From positions 310,001 through 374,000 of the forward strand of contig NZ_OY782870.1 of assembly GCF_963678545.1 (NCBI RefSeq): a stretch of 64,000 bases of DNA. The letters run 5' to 3'. Source of the DNA: an uncultured Methanomethylovorans sp. (lineage in GTDB: Archaea > Halobacteriota > Methanosarcinia > Methanosarcinales > Methanosarcinaceae). Under the pieces are notes generated by a model. The model saw nothing but the letters and a program-made list of their open reading frames with translations, ran no database searches and was not told the origin of the DNA. Both the position numbers and the translations under genes were made by a program. Positions 1 through 9,167 of the stretch are shown here, piece after piece (the stretch's first letter is position 1; every line of letters begins with the position of its first letter).

Positions 1-666
1 GCAGTTGTGGCTGTAATAAGCGACTCCCCCATGGAACAGGCCAGAGCAGCTCACTTGCAAGGGGCAGACATACTGGAGATCAGACTTGACCTGATTGGAA
101 TAGAGGACACAAAGTCAACTTTGGAACTGCTTGCAGCCTTGAAGGCAGAGGTAAACATTCCACGTATTGCAACCAATAGGTTACCAAATGATGGAGGCAA
201 ATGGAATGGAACAGAAGAAGACAGAGTACAGATTCTCCTAGATGTGCTGTCATCTGTGGATGCAGTAGATGTGGAACTGGCTGCACCTGTTGCTTCCATG
301 GAAAAAATAATAACCTTTGCACATGAGCTGGGCAAGACAATAATAGTCTCACACCATGATTTTACCAAAACTCCCCCCATAGAAAATATGGAGAATCTTC
401 TCGAAATGGCATGGAAATGCGGAGGCGATATAGCTAAATTTGCTGCGAAGGCAAATTCGCCTGCCGACACTATCAACCTGCTGCGAGTCACTCATGAAGC
501 TACCAAACCCGTATGTATGATATCTATGGGCGATATTGGAAAACACACGCGTGTAATAGCACCATTCTATGGTTCAGTGCTGACGTATGGTGCTGTGGGT
601 GAAGCAGTGGCTCCGGGACAGTTGAGTATAGCTGAACTGAAGAGAACAATGAGGGCGCTGTTATGA
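1..666 (+). CDS. aroD: 3-dehydroquinate dehydratase, type I (5' end outside window)
   Basis: Class I dehydroquinase, which dehydrates 3-dehydroquinate to 3-dehydroshikimate through a Schiff base in the shikimate pathway. Visible family motifs are EIRLDL near the N terminus, the catalytic His in VSHHDF, and the imine-forming Lys in AKFAAKAN. The reading frame is open from base 1. The first GTG (base 7) falls inside the conserved first beta strand, so the true start is upstream of the window. The stop overlaps the aroE start by 4 nt (ATGA), indicating a translationally coupled aroD-aroE-tyrA operon. Archaea of this type make dehydroquinate by the ADH synthase route, and an ADH synthase gene lies at 9168. 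Confidence 0.95.
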   Translation, partial: AVVAVISDSPMEQARAAHLQGADILEIRLDLIGIEDTKSTLELLAALKAEVNIPRIATNRLPNDGGKWNGTEEDRVQILLDVLSSVDAVDVELAAPVASMEKIITFAHELGKTIIVSHHDFTKTPPIENMENLLEMAWKCGGDIAKFAAKANSPADTINLLRVTHEATKPVCMISMGDIGKHTRVIAPFYGSVLTYGAVGEAVAPGQLSIAELKRTMRALL

Positions 667-1484
667 AAAAAGTATTTGCCGTATTTGGAGATCCCATAGA
701 ACACTCATTATCACCCGTGATGCATAATGCGGCATTCAAAGTTTTGGGAATGGACTGTACCTACCATGCCTTCAAAGTGAGCAAGGAAAACCTTAAAGAT
801 GCTATTATTGGAGCAAATGCTATGGGACTCGGTGGCTTGAACCTTACTGTGCCCCTGAAAGAAGAGGCTTTGAAGATAGTAGAACCACATGCTCTGGCAG
901 CAGCCATGGGAGCAGTCAATACTGTAGACTTCAAAGAAGGCATAAGAGGATACAATACAGATGGAATTGGGGCAGAGAGGGCACTTATTGAAGCTGGTGT
1001 TAAAATCGAGGGAGCAAAGGTACTGATAGTAGGTGCCGGAGGAGCTGCCCGTGGAATATGTTTCCAGCTTGCAAGCGACGGGGCAGAAGTGATCAGTGCC
1101 AACCGCACGCCTGAAAGAGCGATACAGCTTGCAGAGGATGTAGCCGTTGTGGGAAATGTAAAAGGATGTGGACTTGAAAGGCTTGACGACCTTATTGCAA
1201 ATGCAGACGTGTTGATCAACTGTACAACCCTGGGTATGCATCCGCATGTTGAGAGCACTATAGCTGTGGCAGAACAGATGCATGAAGATCTTGTGGTTTT
1301 TGATATTGTATACAATCCATTGAAGACTAAGCTTCTTACCGAAGCAGAAAAAGCCGGAGCAAAAACAGTGTCCGGTGTCATGATGCTGGTATATCAAGGT
1401 GCAGAAGCTTTCAGGATATGGACAGGTGTGGAGCCTCCCATCGAAGTGATGAAAGAAGCTGTGATGGGAGCGTTGAGAACTTGA
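663..1484 (+). CDS. aroE: Shikimate dehydrogenase (NADP+)
   Basis: Reduces 3-dehydroshikimate to shikimate with NADPH. The 273-residue protein has the substrate-binding SLSPVMHN motif near residue 15, the catalytic Lys in NLTVPLKE, the Asp in YNTDGIGA and the nucleotide-binding loop GAGGAARG near residue 125, all typical of AroE. ATG 663 overlaps the aroD stop and has GAGGG a few bases upstream. The stop overlaps or abuts the start of tyrA. Full length for the family, with no anomalies. Confidence 0.96.
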   Translation: MKKVFAVFGDPIEHSLSPVMHNAAFKVLGMDCTYHAFKVSKENLKDAIIGANAMGLGGLNLTVPLKEEALKIVEPHALAAAMGAVNTVDFKEGIRGYNTDGIGAERALIEAGVKIEGAKVLIVGAGGAARGICFQLASDGAEVISANRTPERAIQLAEDVAVVGNVKGCGLERLDDLIANADVLINCTTLGMHPHVESTIAVAEQMHEDLVVFDIVYNPLKTKLLTEAEKAGAKTVSGVMMLVYQGAEAFRIWTGVEPPIEVMKEAVMGALRT

Positions 1485-2788
1485 AAATGCTCATAGTGGG
1501 CGGTACAGGTGAAATGGGACAATGGTTTTCCACCTTTTTTAAGGAAAGAGGTTTCGATGTCACCATCTGGGGAAAAAGCGGAAAGACAGAAGTAGCTGAA
1601 AGGCTGGGCATTAGGTTTGCCCACAACTTGCAAGCAGAAGTAGCTGAAAGTGACGTAGTAATAATTTCCGTACCAATAGACATCACAGAGCAGGTTATTG
1701 CAGAGGTTGCACCTCTTATGAAGAAAGGTAGCCTACTTATGGACCTAACTTCCCTAAAAACCGGACCTACTCGCGCTATGCAGAAATATGCTCCAGATGG
1801 CGTGGAAATTCTAGGCACTCACCCCATGTTCGGACCCACTATACCAAGCCTGCATGGGCAGAGGTTTATCCTGACGCCCATAAATGAAAGATGTCAAAAA
1901 TGGTTCCCTGTTATCAGAGGGATGCTAGAAGAAAACGGGGCACACATAGTGATCGTTGAGCCTGAAGAACACGATAGATTTGTTTCCGTAGTCCAGGGAC
2001 TTACTCATTTTGCGTATATAACTATAGGGACTACTTTGACTAAGCTTGATTTCAATGTAAAGGAATCTCGTAGGTTCATGAGTCCCGTATATGACATAAT
2101 GCTGGATTTTGTGGGTAGGATATTAGGCCAGAACCCTTACCTCTATGCTATGATACAAATGGAGAACCCGGAAGTCATCAAAGTACATGAGGTTTTCCTT
2201 AAGGAATGTCATCATACTTCGGAAATGGTAAGAAAGCATGATATTCAGGGATTTATTACAAAAATGAGGGATGCAGCCATACACTTTGGGGATACATCAC
2301 CTGCTCTTAGGCGTTCAGATAAGCTAATCAATTTCAAGATATCCGAATACGACCACCTGCTAGTATCAGTGGGAGAAGAACGCGGGCTATTGCATGTGTA
2401 TACTGGAAAGATACATATTGGCAAAGTATGGAAGGTTACACCCGCAGAGGTCTTGCTTGCAGAAGGAACAAAAACAGTATCATTAAAAATAGAAAACATA
2501 CAACTACTTTCAGCACAGGAGCTGAAAGAGTGGAAAATAAATAATCTTGCACATCACAGAAGAGATATATCTGTTATAGTTCCTGAAAATTCAAATCCTG
2601 AAATTATATTAGAAGTCCTCTCAGGTAATGAGAATATAGTGAAATCTGAAATAATTGACACATATATTCTTGAAGAAAAAAAGAGTGTAACTTACCGCAT
2701 CAGCATATTAGCAGACAAGGAGCCTGATAATGTGCAGAATGATGTTGAAAAAGTCCTTTGTGGAATTGGATGCAGATTAAGAACTTAA
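1481..2788 (+). CDS. tyrA: Prephenate dehydrogenase with C-terminal regulatory domain
   Basis: Oxidative decarboxylation of prephenate to 4-hydroxyphenylpyruvate in tyrosine synthesis. The N terminus carries the Rossmann loop VGGTGEMG, followed by the dehydrogenase domain (HPMFGP near residue 110; QGLTHF near residue 175). The last ~80 residues look like an ACT-type regulatory domain, inferred from position and an alternating beta/alpha pattern. Two starts are possible: TTG 1481, overlapping the aroE TGA with GGAG 10 nt upstream, or ATG 1487. The TTG is preferred for spacing. Third gene of the aroD-aroE-tyrA operon. The frame is also open further upstream inside aroE but without family similarity. 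Confidence 0.9.
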   Translation: MKMLIVGGTGEMGQWFSTFFKERGFDVTIWGKSGKTEVAERLGIRFAHNLQAEVAESDVVIISVPIDITEQVIAEVAPLMKKGSLLMDLTSLKTGPTRAMQKYAPDGVEILGTHPMFGPTIPSLHGQRFILTPINERCQKWFPVIRGMLEENGAHIVIVEPEEHDRFVSVVQGLTHFAYITIGTTLTKLDFNVKESRRFMSPVYDIMLDFVGRILGQNPYLYAMIQMENPEVIKVHEVFLKECHHTSEMVRKHDIQGFITKMRDAAIHFGDTSPALRRSDKLINFKISEYDHLLVSVGEERGLLHVYTGKIHIGKVWKVTPAEVLLAEGTKTVSLKIENIQLLSAQELKEWKINNLAHHRRDISVIVPENSNPEIILEVLSGNENIVKSEIIDTYILEEKKSVTYRISILADKEPDNVQNDVEKVLCGIGCRLRT

Positions 2789-2901
2789 GTATTCTTTGCC
2801 TTCTGGCGAATTTCAAATATAACCCTTTTTAAAATAATTGGGCATAGCTGTGACCATGCTGTTTATCAACTGGATTGGCCTGCCCTAGTTAAAAAATAAA
2901 A

Positions 2902-3570
2902 TCAAACTTTGCTAACGAGATCTTCAAGAGCTGCCTTCGGATTTGGAGCTTTGACTATGCCAGAAGCCAGCAGCACACCCACTGAACCAAGTTCCAAGGC
3001 TGCTGCAAGGTCTTCACCTTTGGAAATGCCAGCTCCACAGAGCACTTTTACTGCAGGATTAACCTTCATGATCGCTTCCACAGAACCTGTAACAACAGCT
3101 GGATCAGCTTTGGATACCGGAATACCTGAACCTATAAGCTCCGGAGGTTCTACAGCAACGTAATCCGGAGACAGGGCTGCTGCAGCTGCAGAAGTCGCCA
3201 CGTTGTTTGTACATACAATGGTAGTAAGACCTACTTTCTTTGCAACCTGCACTGATGCATCTATCCCGGCAAGCGTAAGCCGCCTTTCGGAGTGGTTTAT
3301 GAGAGTGCCGACGGCACCAGCATCCTTGATACATCTGGAGAAAGCATGACCTGTAAAGCTGCCTGCACCAACACTGTCAAGGTGCTGTGAATATACAGGT
3401 ATATCCACTTGGGAAGCAACACGATAGATATCACATAACTGTGGGGCGACAGTAATGTCAATTCCCGAATCGTCTGCAACATCTTTACATGCCTGTGCGA
3501 TCTTTACTGAGTTTTCTCCTGTGCCTTCAAGATATGTCTTTAGGTTCAACACTATCATAATTGAGCTAAT
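2902..3570 (-). CDS. tpiA: Triosephosphate isomerase (probable ATT start)
   Basis: Interconverts glyceraldehyde-3-phosphate and dihydroxyacetone phosphate in gluconeogenesis/glycolysis. The short archaeal tetrameric type is recognised from NLKTYLEG (substrate Lys), INHSERR (catalytic His) and AVEPPELIG (catalytic Glu), with phosphate-binding loops near the C terminus (CGAGI, GVLLASG). The first ATG is at 3558, 19 nt from a strong GGAGG. An ATT codon at 3570 lies 7 nt after GGAGG and gives 222 residues and an N terminus of the usual archaeal length. A GTG at 3576 is too close to the ribosome binding site. The protein identity is certain; the start is inferred. Followed by fae-hps on the same strand upstream, 39 nt away. 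Confidence 0.93.
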   Translation of the reverse strand: MSSIMIVLNLKTYLEGTGENSVKIAQACKDVADDSGIDITVAPQLCDIYRVASQVDIPVYSQHLDSVGAGSFTGHAFSRCIKDAGAVGTLINHSERRLTLAGIDASVQVAKKVGLTTIVCTNNVATSAAAAALSPDYVAVEPPELIGSGIPVSKADPAVVTGSVEAIMKVNPAVKVLCGAGISKGEDLAAALELGSVGVLLASGIVKAPNPKAALEDLVSKV

Positions 3571-3609
3571 ATTCACCCCTCCTGAAAAAGGCGTGTGCAA
3601 TGAACACTC

Positions 3610-4806
3610 TTAGAAATCAGTCATGACCCTGAATTGGTCGATCTCTGGCTTGTTCATGCCTTCTATGAATTTCTCTGCTACCTGCCTTACATCCTTAGCG
3701 TTGGTTATTGCACGACCGACCACAAGAATGTCTGCTCCTGCTTTCAAGGCCAATGGCATTGTGTCTATGCGTATGCCGCCTGCCACTGCCACCAGAACCT
3801 TATGGGACTCGGTAGAAAATGCCTTAATATCAGCAATGCTGCCCCATGCGTGTTCTGTTCCCTCGATATCAATACCGCGGTGCAGTTCCACAACATCTGG
3901 CAATGAGCCCACCTTCTTGAGCTCTGCAAGAACTGCAACAGGATCCTGACAGTTGAGGGTGTCCATCACAGCATATATTCCAGTCTTGTGCGCTTCTTCA
4001 ACGGCCTTCTGGAGAGTTGATATAGGTGCAAGGGCCGAGATCACAATAGCATCTGCTGTTGCATCTGCAACCATGCGAGCCTCGAGGTTACCTGTGTCCA
4101 GGGTCTTGAGATCTGCAACTATAAATGCATCAGGCCTGATCTCACGCAACTGGGAAATGACATCTACACCGTAGCGTTTTATGAGCGGTGTACCGGCTTC
4201 GAGTATCACGTGGTCGCTCTTAGGAATCTGGGCGACGATACTGCGGATAGCTGCGATGTTGGGGTTATCAAGAGCAACCTGCAGGTATGGTGCATCCCAT
4301 AGTCTGGTGACCTTGAATCCCATGATACCATGAGCAGCTCTGTCTTTCTCTTTCATAACAGTTTCAACACTTGGGAAGCCTTCCATAGCCCTCTTGAGAG
4401 CCAGCTTGGTGGCACCGTAATTGTACCTGTAAATCCTGTTGTAATCTTTTGCTTCAGGATGTATGAAAACGCTGGCTACGATAACAAGGTCTTCCACTTT
4501 ATCCTTGCTGATAACGCCTTCTTCAACGGCATCTGCAACGGCCTTTGCCACTGCTGCCTGTGCAGGACCAAAAATCTGGGCTGCCTGTCCCATGTTCTTT
4601 ACAGTAACTTTAGGGACGATCAGCGTGGAAGGTTTAGCTGGAAGATTTGGACGGATAACTGACAAGAGAGGGGTGTGCCCAGCCGACAGCTGGGTAAGGC
4701 CATTTGCAAAGGCAAGTCCTACAGGACCATTCTTGTCACCAATGATAAGATCTACGTGTGCGAGTTCTGGTTCCTCGCCAATGAGTGCTTCGCCGACTAG
4801 TAACAT
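3610..4806 (-). CDS. fae-hps: Bifunctional formaldehyde-activating enzyme / 3-hexulose-6-phosphate synthase
   Basis: Fusion protein typical of methanogens. Residues ~1-165 are Fae (formaldehyde plus tetrahydromethanopterin condensation; the functional His is H17 in LAHVDL). Residues ~180-398 are Hps, an OMP-decarboxylase-fold aldolase acting on hexulose 6-phosphate (IVADLKTLD and the C-terminal VAGGIRID phosphate loop). In methanogens it works with hexuloisomerase (gene at 62659) to release ribulose-5-phosphate for pentose supply and to handle formaldehyde. ATG 4806 is preceded by AGGTGA at good spacing. TATA-like sequences lie at about 4834-4845 and 4861-4870 on this strand. Confidence 0.96.
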   Translation of the reverse strand: MLLVGEALIGEEPELAHVDLIIGDKNGPVGLAFANGLTQLSAGHTPLLSVIRPNLPAKPSTLIVPKVTVKNMGQAAQIFGPAQAAVAKAVADAVEEGVISKDKVEDLVIVASVFIHPEAKDYNRIYRYNYGATKLALKRAMEGFPSVETVMKEKDRAAHGIMGFKVTRLWDAPYLQVALDNPNIAAIRSIVAQIPKSDHVILEAGTPLIKRYGVDVISQLREIRPDAFIVADLKTLDTGNLEARMVADATADAIVISALAPISTLQKAVEEAHKTGIYAVMDTLNCQDPVAVLAELKKVGSLPDVVELHRGIDIEGTEHAWGSIADIKAFSTESHKVLVAVAGGIRIDTMPLALKAGADILVVGRAITNAKDVRQVAEKFIEGMNKPEIDQFRVMTDF

Positions 4807-4831
4807 ACTTCACCTACAAAATTGGATCAAT

Positions 4832-4872
4832 AAAGAATATATATACTCTTCATATGCGACTTTATATAAGTC
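4832..4872 (-). promoter_or_regulatory. Candidate promoter(s) of fae-hps
   Basis: Two AT-rich archaeal TATA-like boxes read on the minus strand (CTTATATAAA at 4861-4870 and GTATATATATT around 4834-4845), 30-60 nt upstream of ATG 4806. The first would give a short leader containing the AGGTGA ribosome binding site. Not tested beyond sequence likeness. Confidence 0.45.
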
Positions 4873-4964
4873 AGTGATGGAAACTGGCGCATTTTATATT
4901 ATGTTTGCGATGCGAACTTAATATTAAAATGTAGATTCTTGAGGATAAAAGTTAAGAATATCAC

Positions 4965-6215
4965 TCAATTATCCTCTGCCAGATAATTGCTCATGATACT
5001 GATAGCACAGTATTTCCCGCACATTGTACACGGACCTGGATTATCCGGACACATTGTCCTGGGTTTATCGGGGTCAAGCGCATATTCCATCAGGCCTTCC
5101 CAGTCAAACATCACACGTTTTCGGGCAAGTTCCAGATCCTTCCCACTGATCCCGTACTTTATGGAATCGCCTATATGAGATGCTATCTTGAAGGCGAGCA
5201 GACCTTCTCTTACCTGTTCCGGCGAGGGAAGGGACAGATGTTCAGCCGGGGTTATATAACACAGGTAATCGGCACCTGCACCGCTTGCCATGCTTGCTCC
5301 GACAGCCCCTGCAATATGATCATACCCTACGGCAATATCCGTTGGTAGTGGACCTGCAACGAACAGAGGATAATTTGAAAGAGATTTATAGAACTGAACT
5401 CTCCCCGGAATGTTATTTGCCGGTATATGCCCGCCCATGCCTTCTATGATGACCTGCACCCCATACTCATGCGCCTCATGTGCAAGCTGAGCATTGCTCT
5501 CAGCTTCCATTTTATGGGCTTCGTCCCACAGATCATGGATGCAACCACTGCGCATGGTGTTCCCCAGAGATAGCACAACATCTTTTTTCCTGAGAATCCC
5601 CATGACCTCGTCAAAATGTTCAAGGAAGGGATTTTCACATTTATTGGACAACATGAAGACGCTTGTGAACGATCCGCCCTTTGAGACCATACCCATGACC
5701 CTGCCTGCGCCTTTGATCCTTTCAAGCATCTTTTTCTGCACGCAGTGTAGCACAACAGAACTCACACCTTCATCCACTTGAGTCCTCAGGTAAGAAAGAA
5801 TGTCATCTGCAGTCATATCCATCAAACCTTTTTCCACAACAGCCTGATAGATAGGAACTGTAGTTATCGGCAGGGAAGTGTTTTCAAAGATGGACTGGCG
5901 GATAGCAGAGATATCGCCGCCCATGGAGAGATCGGTTATCGTATCTGCACCATATTTTTCTGCAATATGTGCTTTTTCTATCTCTTCGCCCGGATGGATG
6001 GTGTCAGAAGACGTGCCGAGGTTCACATTTACCTTAGTTGTCGCTCCCCTGCCTATGGCAATACAGCGACCATTGTCCCTCTTCATGATGACGAGGCTGC
6101 CATCCAAAACCCTAGAAATGACAGTTTCTTCATCCATTTTCTCGATTTTAGAAATTAACTCCATTTCAGGGGTCAGTGTACCTTCAAGTGCATGATCAAT
6201 CTGAGTAGCTTTCAT
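4965..6215 (-). CDS. thiC: Phosphomethylpyrimidine synthase ThiC
   Basis: Radical SAM enzyme that rearranges aminoimidazole ribotide to hydroxymethylpyrimidine phosphate for thiamine. The conserved core is visible (GADTITDLSMGGD, VEGMGGHIP-like IEGMGGHIPANNI, YDHIAGAVG, DYLCYITPAEHL). The C-terminal iron-sulfur motif is CTMCGKYC, spaced CX2CX3C. ATG 6215 has GGGAG 7 nt upstream. An upstream extension of the frame to 6344 lacks family character and overlaps the end of nth. 416 residues, close to archaeal ThiC proteins and shorter than bacterial ones. I saw no clear TPP riboswitch in the 116-nt gap to nth. Confidence 0.94.
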   Translation of the reverse strand: MKATQIDHALEGTLTPEMELISKIEKMDEETVISRVLDGSLVIMKRDNGRCIAIGRGATTKVNVNLGTSSDTIHPGEEIEKAHIAEKYGADTITDLSMGGDISAIRQSIFENTSLPITTVPIYQAVVEKGLMDMTADDILSYLRTQVDEGVSSVVLHCVQKKMLERIKGAGRVMGMVSKGGSFTSVFMLSNKCENPFLEHFDEVMGILRKKDVVLSLGNTMRSGCIHDLWDEAHKMEAESNAQLAHEAHEYGVQVIIEGMGGHIPANNIPGRVQFYKSLSNYPLFVAGPLPTDIAVGYDHIAGAVGASMASGAGADYLCYITPAEHLSLPSPEQVREGLLAFKIASHIGDSIKYGISGKDLELARKRVMFDWEGLMEYALDPDKPRTMCPDNPGPCTMCGKYCAISIMSNYLAEDN

Positions 6216-6331
6216 GAATATCTCCCGTAAGTGAGGAAAAAGGATTGTAAAGTTATTATCGCTCGAAAGCAGTATAGATGATTTGTGTTTTATAGATTGT
6301 GAGATGCAGCTGCAACAAAAGATTTTAACTG

Positions 6332-6955
6332 TCAGTCCACACATATCACTCTAAAAGAACAAAGATCTTCCAGAACGCAAACATCACATTTAGGAGATAC
6401 AGGCCGACATACATCCTGGCCGAACCTCACAAGCAGTTCATTAACAAACTGCCACAGTTCTCTAGGAACCACAAGCTCAAGTTCAACTTCGGTTTCCTCT
6501 GGAGTTTTGGTTGTGACCAGACCAAGACGATTAGATATCCTGTGCACATGAGTGTCTACTGCAATAGCATCCTTGCGAAAGGCATATGTAAGTACACAGT
6601 TAGCGGTTTTTCTGCCCACCCCCGGTAATTTGAGAAGATCATCGATATTATCCGGCACTTTGCCCCCATACTCCTCAAGAAGTATCCTAGATATCTCTAC
6701 GATACGCTGAGATTTAACCCTGTAAAACCCAACGTCCTTGATCAATTTTTCGATGTCCCCTGGGTCTGCTTCTGACATAGTTTTCGGAGAATCGTATACC
6801 TGGAAGAGTTTCTCAGTGGTAGGAATAGTAACGTCGTCCCGGGTACGTTGTGATAGCACTGTGGATATCAACACATAGAAGGGATCATTAATGAGTTCGA
6901 AAAAGCCCAGAGTGTATCTTTCCCTCAAGCGCGATATGACTTCAGACGCAAGCAT
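6332..6955 (-). CDS. nth: Endonuclease III (DNA glycosylase/AP lyase)
   Basis: Base-excision repair enzyme removing oxidised pyrimidines. Shows the helix-hairpin-helix [13 protein letters not shown] with the catalytic Lys, the Asp in [12 protein letters not shown], and the four-cysteine iron-sulfur loop C-X6-C-X2-C-X5-C at the C terminus ([17 protein letters not shown]). 207 residues, standard size. No Shine-Dalgarno precedes ATG 6955, so the message may be leaderless. Upstream neighbour of thiC on the same strand, with no obvious functional link. Confidence 0.95.
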   Translation of the reverse strand: MLASEVISRLRERYTLGFFELINDPFYVLISTVLSQRTRDDVTIPTTEKLFQVYDSPKTMSEADPGDIEKLIKDVGFYRVKSQRIVEISRILLEEYGGKVPDNIDDLLKLPGVGRKTANCVLTYAFRKDAIAVDTHVHRISNRLGLVTTKTPEETEVELELVVPRELWQFVNELLVRFGQDVCRPVSPKCDVCVLEDLCSFRVICVD

Positions 6956-7127
6956 GGAAACAAATTAGACCAAAGCCAACTTAAGCCTTTTGAACATAAG
7001 AATCAGTCCACCTACATTAAGATGATAACTTGGTATTCTTTGTGGTTACATTTACCAATATTTTTGCTTTTTAGAGATAATATGCAGAGCCGCCTGCTTT
7101 TTATGTTTAATAGTTCAATTGGGTGCA

Positions 7128-7577
7128 ATGAATGGAGTTTTAGATCTTGCTGTTTATGGATATACCGGACTGTTCCTCGCAAGCTTTCTTGCTTCAACGG
7201 TACTACCATTTGGTTCTGAAGCATTGCTGCTATTGCTTATAAGTAAAGGATTTGATCCAATGTCATTGGTCATAATAGCATCTGTAGGAAACTATTGTGG
7301 AGCATGCACAACCTATTACATTGGACTTGTAGGACGCAAGGATCTTGTTGAAAAATACCTGTCAATTCCTCAACAGCGTTTGAACAATGCCGAAAAATGG
7401 TTTAAAAAATATGGTGCCTATTCATTGCTCTTCACCTGGATTCCCATTATAGGTGATGCCATCACAGCCATGGGTGGCATAATGAAACTCGACTTTAAGA
7501 CATTCTCAATTTTTGTGTTTCTGGGAAAGTTTCTGAGGTATCTTATAGTTGCATACATGTTTTTGGGCATATTTTGA
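7128..7577 (+). CDS. DedA/YqaA-type small membrane protein
   Basis: About 150 residues with four hydrophobic stretches and the VTT/SNARE-associated pattern seen in YqaA-like proteins: a glycine-rich STVLPFGSEALL near residue 25, GNYCGACTTYYIG near residue 60, and the amphipathic motif with FKKYGAYSLLFTWIPIIGD near residue 105. Such proteins are thought to handle lipid or proton-linked transport; here the substrate is unknown. ATG 7128 is chosen over TTG 7119. Apparently monocistronic. Confidence 0.75.
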   Translation: MNGVLDLAVYGYTGLFLASFLASTVLPFGSEALLLLLISKGFDPMSLVIIASVGNYCGACTTYYIGLVGRKDLVEKYLSIPQQRLNNAEKWFKKYGAYSLLFTWIPIIGDAITAMGGIMKLDFKTFSIFVFLGKFLRYLIVAYMFLGIF

Positions 7578-7673
7578 AGGCAAAGCATCCTTTTCAACTA
7601 CTACACAACATTATATCGGGAAAATTATATATAATTGAATGTTGCTTATATATAAATAAAGGAATGTGAACTG

Positions 7674-7865
7674 ATGACAGATCCAAAAGAGCAACAGATC
7701 AGAAAACACTCACTTTTGATCCCTGTGGCCGTGGCCACTGGTACGTTGATAGCTGTAGGTGTGTATGCAGTTATGCCCAACAACCTGGCACTATTCACAA
7801 TCATAGCAGGAGCTATACTGGCAGGATTTTTCACATACAGATACATCAGGTCCACAAAAAACTAA
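7674..7865 (+). CDS. Small two-helix membrane protein, function unknown
   Basis: 63 residues: a charged N terminus (about 14 residues), two predicted transmembrane helices (about residues 15-34 and 38-55), and a basic tail RYIRSTKN. I do not recognise a family. ATG 7674 is preceded by GGAATGTGA. It sits just upstream of tRNA-Val. Compact length and an in-frame stop directly after a basic tail suggest a real small membrane protein. Confidence 0.55.
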   Translation: MTDPKEQQIRKHSLLIPVAVATGTLIAVGVYAVMPNNLALFTIIAGAILAGFFTYRYIRSTKN

Positions 7866-7920
7866 TAAGAGATGCAGCGATAAGCTTATAGAGGAGAAAT
7901 ACAATTCTATGCTGCTTAAA

Positions 7921-7994
7921 GGGCCTGTGGTCTAGCTGGTCATGACGTCGCCTTCACACGGCGGAGGTCGGGAGTTCGAATCTCCCCGGGCCCA
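7921..7994 (+). tRNA. tRNA-Val (anticodon CAC)
   Basis: Cloverleaf visible: acceptor GGGCCTG pairs with CGGGCCC, the anticodon loop TTCACAC is closed by CGCC/GGCG, and the T-loop is GTTCGAATC. Discriminator A. CCA is not encoded. No intron. Confidence 0.95.
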
Positions 7995-8152
7995 TGGACG
8001 TCCTATTGATTTTTTAAAATAGCTTACAATTGCCCTAGCGTTAAGTGTGATAAGACAATTACCAGACAGTATAGAGTAGTTGATACACGAAAAAAAGTAA
8101 AATATAAATGAGTAGAAAAGTAAATTTCAAGTATTGATTACGTACTCTACTT

Positions 8153-8377
8153 TCACTCATTCTCAAATATAAACTCGCAGTGCCCTAAATCACCTGTTTT
8201 TGCCATGGCCTGTACCTCAGCAAGGGCCACCGGGTCGTAACGTGAGACATCAGCGGTCCTATACTTTGGAAAAACAAAGGCGTATTCTTTCATGTATGTC
8301 TTCCCATCGGGACTTAGAGTAACCCTGAAAACTAACTCAGGCTTGTTGCCTTCCTTTACAAGATAGGTACTGTTCAT
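8153..8377 (-). CDS. Small hypothetical protein
   Basis: 74 residues, acidic C terminus, no membrane segment or metal motif. ATG 8377 has GGGAG at 8-nt spacing, which supports a real gene. The sequence alternates beta-like stretches (YLVKEG, ELVFRVTLSP, YAFVFPKY, CEFIFENE), suggesting a small beta-rich fold. No function assigned. Isolated between tRNA-Val and the dUTPase gene. Confidence 0.5.
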   Translation of the reverse strand: MNSTYLVKEGNKPELVFRVTLSPDGKTYMKEYAFVFPKYRTADVSRYDPVALAEVQAMAKTGDLGHCEFIFENE

Positions 8378-8602
8378 AATGGCATCTCCCTGTGTTTATT
8401 TGATATATGACACAAACATAGCACCTGCAAAGGCCAGAGTGAACTGACCTTTATTGCAGGCATCCTATCTCATGTCCATATGTCAATAGTACATAAACAT
8501 ATTTAAGTTAAATGGTTACTTAAGTAAGTCATGATACTAATAATAGTATGGTTTTTGAATAACACCCGATATACTAATAAGCTAATACACCAATTGTGCC
8601 TC

Positions 8603-9115
8603 ATGACCCTTCTATCTAGAAAAGAACTAAGAGAGAGAATATTGTCAAAACCACCACTAATGGAAAATATGATAGATATGGAAACACAAATCCAGCCAAA
8701 TAGCGTTGAGATGACATTACAACATGTTGAAGTGTTGGAAGGTGCTGGAGCCATTGATTTTGACAATTCCTGCAGAAAACTCCCTTTAAGTAGACCCCTT
8801 GAATTTGACGAAAATGGATGGGTATTCCTTCTTCCTGGAACTTACAAGGTAGTGTTCAACGAGATAGTGAACATACCGAAAGACCTAGCTGCCATAGCAA
8901 GACCCCGATCCACAATGCTTAGGTGTGGGGTCAACATAGGTACTGCTGTATGGGACTCTGGCTATAGGGGAAGAAGTGAATCCATGCTAGTGGTGCATAA
9001 CCCAGAGGGTTTCAACCTGCGCAAGAACGCACGCATCATTCAGCTCCTGTTCTACGAACTGCATGCAGAAGTAGAAGAAGGCTATAGAGGTCAATATCAA
9101 CATGAGAACATCTAA
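8603..9115 (+). CDS. dut: Archaeal dUTP diphosphatase
   Basis: Hydrolyses dUTP to dUMP, preventing uracil incorporation and feeding dTMP synthesis. Belongs to the dCTP deaminase/dUTPase superfamily. The archaeal dUTPase form is indicated by IDMETQIQPN near residue 25, PRSTMLRCGV near residue 100 and AVWDSGYRGRSE near residue 115. 170 residues. The first 24 codons of the longer frame (from 8531) have no family likeness. ATG 8603 has no Shine-Dalgarno, and a TATA-like GATATACTAA lies about 29 nt upstream, so the transcript is probably leaderless. dCTP deaminase is the alternative assignment. Confidence 0.88.
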   Translation: MTLLSRKELRERILSKPPLMENMIDMETQIQPNSVEMTLQHVEVLEGAGAIDFDNSCRKLPLSRPLEFDENGWVFLLPGTYKVVFNEIVNIPKDLAAIARPRSTMLRCGVNIGTAVWDSGYRGRSESMLVVHNPEGFNLRKNARIIQLLFYELHAEVEEGYRGQYQHENI

Positions 9116-9167
9116 GCACATAATTGCTACGTAAAGAATATCTATGTTCAATCAATTATAGAAAGTT

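Noticed and set aside
6215..6344. N-terminal extension of ThiC and TPP riboswitch in its leader
   Set aside because: The extension overlaps nth and is not ThiC-like; I could not find the conserved THI-box helices in the 116-nt gap.
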